This document shows, in pieces, positions 23,278-31,339 of a stretch of 64,000 nt of DNA. Numbering within the stretch: the first letter of the stretch is position 1; every line of letters starts with the position of its first letter. The notes under the pieces were generated by a model. The model worked only from the letters and a program-made list of their open reading frames with translations, did not search any database and had not been told where the DNA came from. This DNA is from Desulforhabdus sp. TSK (GTDB lineage Bacteria; Desulfobacterota; Syntrophobacteria; Syntrophobacterales; Syntrophobacteraceae). The stretch is taken from assembly GCF_022836495.1 (NCBI RefSeq), contig NZ_BQXM01000008.1, positions 1-64,000 on the forward strand, given 5' to 3'. The position numbers were made by a program, and so were the translations under genes.

Positions 23278-24676
23278 CTCCTCGCTGCCCTCCGCCGGGG
23301 CTTATAAGCCGCTCACGGAAGAGGCCATCGCCCGCATTTGTGAAGCGGTGGGTGAAGACGCCTGCGTCAACGATTCCGATGAGTTGCGGGAGCTCGGCCA
23401 CGATGCTTCGGAATTTAACGGCCTTCCCCTGCTGGTCGTGGAGGCGGTCTCCGCCCATCAGGTGCAGGCCCTGCTGCGATTGGCCAATGCCCTTCATTTT
23501 CCCGTCACGCCGCGGGGAAGTGGAACGGGGCTCACGGGAGGCGCCGTTCCCCTCTTCGGAGGAGTCGTCCTGTCTCTGGCCCGGATGAACCGCATCCTGT
23601 CCATCGATCGGGAGAACCTCATCACCGTGGTGCAGCCGGGAGTCATCAACATGGACTTGAAAAAGGCCGTCCAGAGGGAAGGCCTTTTTTACCCACCCGA
23701 TCCGGCGAGCCTCGATACCTGCTCCGTGGGAGGGAATGCGGCAACCAACGCTGCGGGGCCGTCATGCATCAAGTATGGCACTACCTGTGACTACGTCCTG
23801 GGGTTGGAGGCCGTGCTGCCGTCGGGCGAGCTGATCCGCACGGGATGCCGAACGCGCAAGGGCGTTGTGGGGTACGATCTGACCCACCTGCTGGTAGGGT
23901 CCGAGGGGACCCTCGGGGTGATCACGGAGCTCGTTTTGAGGCTCATTCCCCACCCTCCCGCCGTCACCACGCTGGTGGGACTTTTTCCGCGTCTTTCCGC
24001 AGCCATGGGGGCGGTTGCCTCTGTCCTGGGCCAGGGGCATATTCCCTGTGCCATGGAATTCATGGACCGGCATTGCCTCGAACTGGTGGGGGATTGCCTG
24101 CCCTTTGAAGGCGTCCAGGAATCGGGAGCGTTCCTGCTGGTGGAAATCGACGGGGTTCCCGACGTCATCCAGCGGGAGATCGAGGCCATCGGCGAAATCT
24201 GCCTGGAGTGCGAGGCGGTGAACGTGCTGTTGGCCCCCGATTCCCATAAGCGCTCACAGATGTGGGATGTCCGGAAGGAAGTGTCCCTCCGCGTGGAGCG
24301 TCATTTCCCCCTTTACATTCCAGAGGACATCGTGGTTCCTATCGGACGCATCGCCGAATTCGTGGAGGGCCTCCCCGAGATGGAGCAGCGCTACGGGATG
24401 AAGATCTATTCCTTCGGCCACGCGGGGGATGGAAACATCCATTTGAACATCACCGCTGAAGACCGGCGGATGTTGGATCGCGTGGAAGAAGGGATCACGG
24501 AAATCCTGAAAAGAGTCCTGGCCATGGGCGGCACCATTTCAGGAGAGCACGGGATTGGGATGGCCAAAAGGCGGTATCTGCCCCTTGAGCTCTCCCCGGA
24601 AAGCATCCGCATCCAGAGGGAAATCAAAAAAGTCTTCGACCCCCATCTGATTTTGAATCCCGGGAAGATTTTTTGA
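23267..24676 (+). CDS. GlcD-type FAD-linked 2-hydroxyacid oxidoreductase
   Basis: A 469-aa VAO/PCMH flavoprotein. The FAD-binding domain (about 45-225) has VTPRGSGTGLTGGAVP and CSVGGNAATNAAGP; the C-terminal FAD-oxidase domain carries GHAGDGNIHLNI and GTISGEHGIGMAKRRYL. It oxidises glycolate, D-lactate or a similar 2-hydroxyacid. The GlcE and GlcF partners are absent from the window, so a stand-alone D-lactate dehydrogenase-like or 2-hydroxyglutarate-type activity is as likely. The ATG at 23267 lies inside the upstream permease gene. Confidence 0.85.
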   Translation: MGNDSSLPSAGAYKPLTEEAIARICEAVGEDACVNDSDELRELGHDASEFNGLPLLVVEAVSAHQVQALLRLANALHFPVTPRGSGTGLTGGAVPLFGGVVLSLARMNRILSIDRENLITVVQPGVINMDLKKAVQREGLFYPPDPASLDTCSVGGNAATNAAGPSCIKYGTTCDYVLGLEAVLPSGELIRTGCRTRKGVVGYDLTHLLVGSEGTLGVITELVLRLIPHPPAVTTLVGLFPRLSAAMGAVASVLGQGHIPCAMEFMDRHCLELVGDCLPFEGVQESGAFLLVEIDGVPDVIQREIEAIGEICLECEAVNVLLAPDSHKRSQMWDVRKEVSLRVERHFPLYIPEDIVVPIGRIAEFVEGLPEMEQRYGMKIYSFGHAGDGNIHLNITAEDRRMLDRVEEGITEILKRVLAMGGTISGEHGIGMAKRRYLPLELSPESIRIQREIKKVFDPHLILNPGKIF

Positions 24677-24772
24677 AAGCCTTTCCAGTGCTGAGACGAG
24701 ATATTGTTGTGAAGTTGTGAACGTTCTGCTGTTGGTGATGGGCTGTTAGGAATAATGAAACAAGGAGCTTAC

Positions 24773-25999
24773 ATGACATCCGTGCGTTCTGCGCTGGTGG
24801 CTTCGGGAAAGACATACCGGACCGAGGGCATCAGTCAGAGAGTCAGGCAGATCAATATCTCGGCCATCAAGGAAATGCCCCTCATCGCCAACAGGGTCGG
24901 GGGCTGCGTGTCGCTGGGACAGGGGATTCCCTCTTTCCCCACGCCTCCGCATATCGTGGATGCCGTGTGCCGGGTCCTGAAGGAAGAGCCCCTGTCGGGG
25001 AAATACACATTGGGGCCCGGGCTGCCCGCGTTGAGGGAGGCGGTGGCACGGCATCTGGAGGAGCAAAACGGCATTGCGGCCGATCCCGACAGGGAGATCT
25101 GCATCACCGTGGGGGCCATGGAGGCGCTTTCGGCGGCCATGCTGACCGTTGTGGAGCGGGGAGACGAGGTGATCCTCCCGTCGCCCAATTATGCCTCTCA
25201 CATCGAGCAGGTTCTCCTGGCGGAGGGGGTGCCCGTATTCGTCCCGCTGCACACGGCCGATTGGGGGCTGGATGTGGAGGGCATCCGCCGGGCCGTCACT
25301 CCCAGGACGAAAGCCATCGTGCTCTGCAACCCCCACAATCCCACGGGGGCCAATTTCGCCCGAGAAGATCTGCGGCAGATCGCTCAACTGGCGGTGGAGC
25401 ACGATTTCTTCGTCATTTCCGACGAGACCTATGATTTTCTGGTTTACGACGGCCAGTCACATTTCAGCCTGGCATCCCTTCCTGAACTGCGCGACCGGAT
25501 CATTGCCACGTTCAGCTTTTCCAAGAAATATGCTATGACCGGCTGGCGCGTGGGGTATGTCTACTGCTCGGAGGGATTGCTGGATCAGATCATGAAGATC
25601 CATGACGCCGTGGCCATCTGCGCGCCGGCCCTTTCGCAATATGCGGCGCTGGCAGCCCTCGAGGGTCCTCAGGACTGCGTGGCGCAAATCCGGACCGTGC
25701 TGCAGAGCCGTCGGGATTTGGCCTGTGACCGTCTCGATGATTTGTCGGAATTTTTCGACTACGTGAGGCCGCAGGGGGCGTACTACCTCATGATGGGCAC
25801 CAAGGCGCCCGGTGTGGATTCCATGACGTACGCCCTGCGCCTGCTCCATGAAGCCCGCGTGATCACCATTCCGGGAGCGGCCTTCGGCCCCACGGGGGAG
25901 CATCACCTGCGCATTTCTTTCGGCGGCACCGAGGCGGAAATCGAAGAGGCGTTTCATCGCATGAAACAATGGCTGGAAGGGCAGCCGTTCGGCGGTTGA
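24773..25999 (+). CDS. Class I/II PLP-dependent aminotransferase
   Basis: A 408-aa fold-type I aminotransferase. The PLP lysine is K251 in SFSKKYAMTGWRVGY; NPHNPTG and the C-terminal LRISFGGTE arginine motif are present. It belongs to the aspartate/aromatic aminotransferase-like group; the donor is unknown. The ATG at 24773 has AAGGAG five bases upstream, and an in-frame ATG at 24755 precedes that site. Its place after an amino-acid transporter and a hydroxyacid oxidoreductase suggests catabolism of an imported amino acid through its keto- or hydroxyacid, which is inference. Confidence 0.85.
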   Translation: MTSVRSALVASGKTYRTEGISQRVRQINISAIKEMPLIANRVGGCVSLGQGIPSFPTPPHIVDAVCRVLKEEPLSGKYTLGPGLPALREAVARHLEEQNGIAADPDREICITVGAMEALSAAMLTVVERGDEVILPSPNYASHIEQVLLAEGVPVFVPLHTADWGLDVEGIRRAVTPRTKAIVLCNPHNPTGANFAREDLRQIAQLAVEHDFFVISDETYDFLVYDGQSHFSLASLPELRDRIIATFSFSKKYAMTGWRVGYVYCSEGLLDQIMKIHDAVAICAPALSQYAALAALEGPQDCVAQIRTVLQSRRDLACDRLDDLSEFFDYVRPQGAYYLMMGTKAPGVDSMTYALRLLHEARVITIPGAAFGPTGEHHLRISFGGTEAEIEEAFHRMKQWLEGQPFGG

Positions 26000-26020
26000 A
26001 CGCCTGAGGGCACGAAGACG

Positions 26021-26081
26021 TTGTAGGAGCGGCATCCTGCCGCGATGGTGAGCGAGTCGCGGCAGGATGCCGCTCCTACAA
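26021..26081. repeat. REP-like perfect inverted repeat, GTAGGAGCGGC family, copy 2
   Basis: Two perfectly complementary 25-nt arms (26021-26045 and 26057-26081) are separated by 11 nt. The arms begin TTGTAGGAGCGGCATCC. It shares the outer GTAGGAGCGGC and the inner CCGCGA with copy 1, while the centre differs by compensated changes (CTTCCAG against CATCCTG), so pairing is preserved. It lies between the aminotransferase and prmA. Confidence 0.85.
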
Positions 26082-26206
26082 AACGAAACATTGGATCATT
26101 CGTATGGACTTTTTCGTGCCATCCTTTCTTTGTGTCCTTCGTGCTCTTCGTGGTTGGTTTGCCAGAACATTCTACCGCCTCGGCACTTTTTTTCCCAAGG
26201 ATGACG

Positions 26207-27088
26207 ATGAACAAACAGTGGGTTTGCACCGAAATAGAATGTGACGCGAACGTTCAGGACGACCTGGCCGCGGAAGTGGCCGAAGCCTTCGGCGTGAGTG
26301 TGGAATTTATCGACAGAGGGATTCGCTTTTACCTGGAAGGGAGCGCTCTCTCTGACGCGCATGAAAAGGAGCTCCAGAGGATTTTTCAGTATATCAAAGC
26401 ATCCCATTCCCTGGACTCCGACCCGGTCTGCCGAACGTCTCTCCTCCTCGATGACGACTGGGCGGACCGTTGGAAGGACCATTTCAAGCCCCTGCGAGTG
26501 GGAAGGCATTTTCTCGTTTGCCCTTCCTGGGAGGAGTGCAACGCCGGACCCGACGATCGGGTGATTTCCATGGACCCGGGCCGCGCTTTCGGGACGGGCC
26601 ATCACGAGACGACGCGCCTCTGCCTGGAGTGGCTGGAGGACTGCTTCGGAGCGCTGCAGGCGAGTGGCCGTCTGCAGGGCCAGGCGTCGCTCCTGGACGT
26701 GGGAACGGGATCGGGGATTCTCTGCATGGCGGCGGCGCTTCTGGGCTTTCAACCCATCTTGGGAATCGACAATGACCCCGAAGCCATCGAGGTCGCACTG
26801 GAGAATCTGGAATTGAACCGCCTTTCGTCCAGGGTCGAGCTGCGCGAGGCCACTGTCGGGGAAATCTCCGACCGCTATGCAGTCATGATTGCCAACATTC
26901 AGTCCATTCCCCTCGTGAACATGGCTCCCGACATGGTGCGTCGGCTGGCGCCTTCGGGCCGGCTGGGATTGAGCGGCATTTTACTGGATCAGCAGGAAGA
27001 GGTGCGAACGGCCTACGAAAGCCTGGGGTTGAGATGTGTCGAGACCCGGACCGCTGGGGAATGGTGCCTCCTGGCTTTTGAATCATAG
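26207..27088 (+). CDS. prmA: Ribosomal protein L11 methyltransferase
   Basis: A 293-aa PrmA with an N-terminal L11-recognition domain (1-100) and a SAM-binding domain. It has the diagnostic DPGRAFGTGHHETTRLCLEWL, motif I LLDVGTGSGILCMAA, and ANIQSIPL in place of the usual ANI-L motif. It trimethylates L11 in the cytoplasm. The ATG at 26207 is used because AAGGA lies just upstream; an ATG at 26201 sits too close to the same site. It is separated from icd by 15 bp. Confidence 0.88.
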   Translation: MNKQWVCTEIECDANVQDDLAAEVAEAFGVSVEFIDRGIRFYLEGSALSDAHEKELQRIFQYIKASHSLDSDPVCRTSLLLDDDWADRWKDHFKPLRVGRHFLVCPSWEECNAGPDDRVISMDPGRAFGTGHHETTRLCLEWLEDCFGALQASGRLQGQASLLDVGTGSGILCMAAALLGFQPILGIDNDPEAIEVALENLELNRLSSRVELREATVGEISDRYAVMIANIQSIPLVNMAPDMVRRLAPSGRLGLSGILLDQQEEVRTAYESLGLRCVETRTAGEWCLLAFES

Positions 27089-27103
27089 AAAGGATGCAGC
27101 AGC

Positions 27104-28342
27104 ATGGTGAAACAGGAAGTGACGGGGACGTGGATTACGTTGGAAAAGGATTTGACTCTGCGGGTACCTTCCGACCCCAACGTCGGATACATCGAAGGGG
27201 ATGGGGTGGGACCTGACATATGGGCCGCGTCCAGCGCCGTCATGGATGCCGCCGTCGCCAGGGCATACGGCGGGGCCAGGAAGATTCACTGGTTCGAGCT
27301 CATGGCCGGCGAAAAGGCTCTGAAAGAGACGGGAGAGTGGCTTCCGGAAAAGACCCTGGAAGACATTCGCCAATGTGTCGTGGCCATCAAAGGGCCTCTC
27401 ACGACACCGGTGGGAGAGGGACTGAGGAGCCTCAACGTGACGCTGCGGCAGGTTCTGGATCTCTACGCCTGCGTGCGCCCCGTCCGCTATTTTCCGGGAG
27501 TCCCCTCGCCCATGAAAAATCCCGAGCGGGTCAATATGGTTGTTTTCCGGGAAAACACGGAAGACGTCTATGCGGGGATCGAGTGGTCTGCGGGATCACC
27601 CGAAGCCCTCCGCCTCAAGGGATTCCTCGAAAAAGAATTCGGTGTGAAGCTTCCCGACGAGCCCGGGATCGGGATCAAGCCCATGAGCCGTGCGGGCACG
27701 CAGCGCCTGGTGCGGCGCGCCATTCGCTATGCCCTCGACCGGAAATTGGCCTCCGTGACCCTCGTGCACAAGGGAAACATCATGAAGTATACCGAGGGGG
27801 CCTTCAGGAAGTGGGGGTATGAGCTGGCTGCATCCGAGTTTGCCGCCGAGACCGTGACGGAAGCCGAAGTGGCGGAAAAGTACCAGGGGAAAGCCCCCGA
27901 AGGGCGTGTGGTGATCAAGGACCGTATTGCCGACTCCATGTTTCAGCAGGCCCTTCTGCGCCCTTCTGAATACCAGGTCCTGGCGACGCCCAACCTCAAC
28001 GGGGATTATCTCTCGGACGCCCTGGCCGCCCAGGTGGGCGGCCTGGGGATGGCCCCCGGCGCCAATATCGGCGACCAGTGCGCGATGTTTGAAGCGACCC
28101 ACGGGACAGCCCCCAAGTACGCGGGGCTGGACAAAATCAATCCCGGCTCCCTGATCCTCTCGGGTGCCATGATGCTGGAATACCTCGGATGGGGAGAAGC
28201 GGCGCGGCTCATGGAACAGGCCCTGGCAGCCACCATCCAGTCCGGTGTGGTGACCTACGACCTGGCCCGCCAGATGGAAGGGGCCAGGGAAGTCCGGTGC
28301 TCGGAATTCGGCCGGGCCATCATCGACCGCATGGGAGGATGA
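27104..28342 (+). CDS. icd: NADP-dependent isocitrate dehydrogenase
   Basis: A 412-aa homodimeric-type isocitrate dehydrogenase of the TCA cycle (isocitrate to 2-oxoglutarate plus CO2). It shows [20 protein letters not shown] (96-115), including the phosphate-binding serine S109 regulated in E. coli, and HGTAPKYAG near 332-340, whose lysine and tyrosine bind the 2'-phosphate of NADP. Length and motifs are normal. No aceK is in the window. A GCCGGAATGAC-type inverted repeat follows in the gap before comF. Confidence 0.93.
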   Translation: MVKQEVTGTWITLEKDLTLRVPSDPNVGYIEGDGVGPDIWAASSAVMDAAVARAYGGARKIHWFELMAGEKALKETGEWLPEKTLEDIRQCVVAIKGPLTTPVGEGLRSLNVTLRQVLDLYACVRPVRYFPGVPSPMKNPERVNMVVFRENTEDVYAGIEWSAGSPEALRLKGFLEKEFGVKLPDEPGIGIKPMSRAGTQRLVRRAIRYALDRKLASVTLVHKGNIMKYTEGAFRKWGYELAASEFAAETVTEAEVAEKYQGKAPEGRVVIKDRIADSMFQQALLRPSEYQVLATPNLNGDYLSDALAAQVGGLGMAPGANIGDQCAMFEATHGTAPKYAGLDKINPGSLILSGAMMLEYLGWGEAARLMEQALAATIQSGVVTYDLARQMEGAREVRCSEFGRAIIDRMGG

Positions 28343-28486
28343 GAACAGGAGGGGTGAAATGTTTCGTTTCTCCGTATCTTGACCGACTGTGGGAATGACG
28401 ACGGGACAGGCAGTACCTGTAAGGGTGTCTTACCTGAAAAGCTGTCTGAAAAATGAGTCAATCACTCTGAGCGTGCTCCTGGTTGC

Positions 28487-28563
28487 GTCATTCCGGCAGT
28501 CTTTAAGCCGGAATCAGGGTTTTTTGCCGGGGTGGACTCCGGCTTAAAGACCGCCGGAATGAC
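28487..28563. repeat. GCCGGAATGAC-family inverted repeat, copy 2
   Basis: Arms of 26 nt (28487-28512 and 28538-28563) starting GTCATTCCGGC and ending GCCGGAATGAC match with one mismatch across a 25-nt loop. It lies in the 273-bp gap between icd and comF, where no other feature is visible. No T-run follows. Confidence 0.75.
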
Positions 28564-28615
28564 GAGTGTATGAATTTCCAGATAGTTACGGAGGTCTGAA
28601 GGGAAGAAAGAAGCC

Positions 28616-29602
28616 ATGGGAACCGGCCATCCGCACGAAAAACGCGCTGTCAGGGGAGGATGGGCCCGAAGGCTCACGGGCCGTCTGAAAAATGGCGTTG
28701 CCTCATTTCGGATGAAGCGGAGCGGACGGAGAGATCTTCCCAACGACGCTGCTTCGGTCCCTGAGACTTCTCCCCGGCGACTGGAAAGGACAATTTTTGG
28801 AGAGCCGCTCAGGGGCCTGGGAAACGCTTTACTGGACCTGTGTCTGCCGAGGATGTGCGCGGGGTGTGGAGAGAAATGGCTGCCGCACCATGAAGGGTTT
28901 TGGTGCGAAGACTGCCGCGACGCTCTGTCATGGATACGCTCCCCCCTCTGCCCTCAGTGCGGGCGCCCATTTCTCAAAAGCCCTTCGTCGCCCGACCACC
29001 TGTGCGGGGAATGCCTCCTGGATGCTTTTTCATTCGATACGGCGCGGTCGGCGGTCCAGCATGCCGGTGTCGTTCGACGCCGCATTCACCAGCTGAAGTT
29101 CGGCGCTCAGCTGCACTGGGTTCCGCCCCTCGTGGTGCTCCTCCTTCAGGCGCTGGAGCAGGAATGCCTTTCCCGGATCGATCTGGTGCTGCCCGTTCCT
29201 CTTCATGTCCACCGCCTTCGCGAGAGGGGGTTCAATCAGGCCGGGCTTCTGGCGAAGGCCCTGGCTCGCCGCTTGGAACTTCCCGTGCAGTATGACCTTC
29301 TCCTTCGAAAACACAGGACCCAGCCCCAGACCCGTCTCCACCGCACTCAGAGGCTGCAGAACGTCCGGGGGGCATTCGGGGTGTCCCGGCCGCATGAACT
29401 GGAAGGCCGGAAAATTCTCCTTGTGGACGATGTGTTCACCACCGGCACGACCCTCAGTGAATGTGCGAAGGTTCTCAAAGAGAGCGGTGCGGCGTCCGTG
29501 CATGCCTTGACGGTCTCACGGGCGTTGCCCGATGTGCGGCAGCATGACAGCGGTTCGGGTGAGCAGGCTTGGGACACTGCGGCGAAGAGGGTTCTTGCGT
29601 AG
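28616..29602 (+). CDS. ComF family phosphoribosyltransferase-like protein
   Basis: A 328-aa protein: a roughly 75-aa charged N-terminal extension, a zinc-finger segment (MCAGCGEKW, CEDC, CPQCGRPF, CGECL), and a phosphoribosyltransferase domain with PVPLHVHRLRERGFNQA and the PRPP loop ILLVDDVFTTGTT (near 266-278). ComF/GntX proteins act in DNA uptake or processing. At 328 aa it is longer than the usual 230-250; a start at 28712 would give a normal length. The ATG at 28616 has GGAAGGGAAG upstream. Confidence 0.8.
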   Translation: MGTGHPHEKRAVRGGWARRLTGRLKNGVASFRMKRSGRRDLPNDAASVPETSPRRLERTIFGEPLRGLGNALLDLCLPRMCAGCGEKWLPHHEGFWCEDCRDALSWIRSPLCPQCGRPFLKSPSSPDHLCGECLLDAFSFDTARSAVQHAGVVRRRIHQLKFGAQLHWVPPLVVLLLQALEQECLSRIDLVLPVPLHVHRLRERGFNQAGLLAKALARRLELPVQYDLLLRKHRTQPQTRLHRTQRLQNVRGAFGVSRPHELEGRKILLVDDVFTTGTTLSECAKVLKESGAASVHALTVSRALPDVRQHDSGSGEQAWDTAAKRVLA

Positions 29603-29672
29603 GGTGCGTTTTACGCACCCTCGTTGACACAAGCATTTCTTCCGTACGCAGGGTGCATAAAATGCACCCTAC
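29598..29672. repeat. Double GGGTGC palindrome at the comF 3-prime end
   Basis: AGGGTGCG/CGCACCCT (29600-29607 and 29613-29620) and AGGGTGCAT/ATGCACCCT (29650-29658 and 29662-29670) are two small hairpins. Their outer ends, GTAGGGTGC and GCACCCTAC, also pair with each other across the element. The first hairpin overlaps the comF stop codon. It sits between convergent genes and could stop transcription, although no T-run follows. Confidence 0.6.
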
Positions 29673-29673
29673 C

Positions 29674-30513
29674 TCAAGTTATGGATGCCGGTTTGTTGTC
29701 TCTTGGCTGAAATGCCATGGAGGCGGTTTTCTCAAGAATCCCACTCTCCTGGAGCCATTCCATGCTGCAGGCGGCTAGGAACGGGCCATTGATGAGGGAC
29801 GGTTTGTTGTACTGGAACAGCTTTCCCTGGAAATCCACCATGACGCCGCCGGCAGCCGTGACGATGGCCTGTCCCGCCGCCGTATCCCATTCAGAAGTCG
29901 GACCGGTGCGGGGATAGAAATCGGCTTCCCCCGCAGCCAGGGCGCAGAACTTGAGAGCACTTCCCCGCTTGATGGGCTCGACGGCATGCAGGGCTTCCAA
30001 AACTTTATCCAGATGCGGCGAAGGGTGGCTGCGGCTCAGGAGAACGCGCACAGGGGCTCCGGCGGGAGGGCGCTGGAAATGCAGCAGTCTCCTCACTCCG
30101 TCTCGCAGCAATTCCCAGCAGCCGGTTCGAACGTCGGCAAGGTAGACCACATCCGTCAGTGGTACGTAAATGACTCCCACAACAGGAACGGTTCCTTCCA
30201 CCAGGGCAATATTGACGGTGAACTCGCCCCCGCGCTTCACAAATTCTTTTGTCCCGTCCAGAGGATCCACGCACCAGAATCGCGGCCATTGCTTCCTTAC
30301 CTCGTAGGGGATCTCCCGGCCCTCTTCGGAAAGGATGGGAATATCCGGGTAGTGGGATTGCAGCCCCGACAGGATGACTTCATGGGATCGGGTGTCGGCG
30401 AGTGTCAGGGGTGAATGGTCCTCTTTCGTGTGGACGTCGAATTCCGTCCTGTAGACTTGGAGGATCACCTCCCCTGCTTTACGGGCCAAATAGACAAGGA
30501 AATCGAGGTCCAA
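29674..30513 (-). CDS. cysQ: 3'(2'),5'-bisphosphate nucleotidase, CysQ-like
   Basis: A 279-aa member of the inositol monophosphatase superfamily. Metal-binding motifs are SEEG (62-65), DPLDGT (83-88) and the C-terminal SEWDTAAGQAI. CysQ removes the 3' phosphate from PAP made in sulfur assimilation. The TTG at 30513 is the start, with AAGGAAGAGC upstream. The family call is firm; the exact substrate could be another phosphomonoester. It is convergent with comF and divergent from yajC. Confidence 0.8.
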   Translation of the reverse strand: MDLDFLVYLARKAGEVILQVYRTEFDVHTKEDHSPLTLADTRSHEVILSGLQSHYPDIPILSEEGREIPYEVRKQWPRFWCVDPLDGTKEFVKRGGEFTVNIALVEGTVPVVGVIYVPLTDVVYLADVRTGCWELLRDGVRRLLHFQRPPAGAPVRVLLSRSHPSPHLDKVLEALHAVEPIKRGSALKFCALAAGEADFYPRTGPTSEWDTAAGQAIVTAAGGVMVDFQGKLFQYNKPSLINGPFLAACSMEWLQESGILEKTASMAFQPRDNKPASIT

Positions 30514-30595
30514 AGCTCTTCCTTTCCGTACGATGGGCTCACGCCCAACCGGTAGAGAACTCGAGGGTGAATCACCTTTAGATTATTTTAGATCG

Positions 30596-30624
30596 TTGAC
30601 AAACCTTTGGGAATGTCGTTTATA
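30596..30624 (+). promoter_or_regulatory. Predicted promoter of yajC-secD-secF
   Basis: A perfect -35 TTGACA at 30596-30601, a 17-bp spacer and a poorer -10 TTTATA at 30619-30624. A small CCCC-TTTC-GGGG hairpin follows in the leader, before yajC at 30754. Confidence 0.45.
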
Positions 30625-30753
30625 TGAGTTTTTGTTCGAATAAAAGGGGAAACTGCTCTGGTTGAGACGATCCCCTTTCGGGGCGATGCCTCTGGTGTTG
30701 GAAATTACGTTTTCATTGTTTCATTTTGTCGAACATTTCTGATGGAGGAATGC

Positions 30754-31095
30754 ATGGATTGGGTGAGTGTTGCACACGCTATGGGGACGATGGGACAGGG
30801 TGGAGCAAGTGGGGGGGCTGGGGGCGGTATTGCTGCTTTCGCGCCGCTGCTCATCATGGTCGTCATCTTTTATTTTCTGCTCATTCGGCCTCAGCAAAAG
30901 AAGCAAAAGGAACATCGTACCATGCTTTCCTCTCTGCAAAAAGGCGATCTGGTGCTCACTCAAGGGGGATTGCAGGGAAAGGTCACCGGCCTGACCGACA
31001 CGGTCGTGACTGTCGAGATTGCTGACAAGGTGCGCGTCAAGGTCCAGCGAGGGTATATTGCCTCGGTACTCGGCAAGGGTGAGCCCGTCGAGTAA
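30754..31095 (+). CDS. yajC: Sec translocon accessory protein YajC
   Basis: A 113-aa membrane protein with one hydrophobic segment (about 28-47, LLIMVVIFYFLLIRPQQKK) and a C-terminal cytoplasmic domain with GDLVLTQGGLQGKVTGL. It associates with SecDF and the SecYEG channel. The ATG at 30754 is preferred because GGAGGA at 30744-30749 is four bases upstream; an in-frame ATG at 30742 lies in that site. It is the first gene of yajC-secD-secF. Confidence 0.92.
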   Translation: MDWVSVAHAMGTMGQGGASGGAGGGIAAFAPLLIMVVIFYFLLIRPQQKKQKEHRTMLSSLQKGDLVLTQGGLQGKVTGLTDTVVTVEIADKVRVKVQRGYIASVLGKGEPVE

Positions 31096-31302
31096 ACCCG
31101 GTTCCTCGCTCGAACAGCATATTCAAGGGTACGGGGGCTGCCGCCCGCAAGGCCGGCACTGCTCCCTCTCCGTCGAGTAGGACTCACAAGAGAGCCTTCC
31201 TGAGAACATCCGTGAGAACACCTGCGCCTTCATCCATCGAACGAACATAAGCTGTTTTGAAATGAAGGGACGTTTGCCTCGGGTTCAAGAGTGCGGAAAT
31301 GT

Positions 31303-31312
31303 GGGGGGGGGG
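31303..31312 (+). other. G10 homopolymer in the secD leader
   Basis: Ten consecutive guanines stand 28 nt upstream of the secD start. They are followed by GCTC-TAA-GAGC and four Ts. This is the only run of such length I noticed. It could vary in length between cells or be a sequencing-sensitive site. Confidence 0.7.
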
Positions 31313-31339
31313 CTCTAAGAGCTTTTGGAGGGAGTCGAT

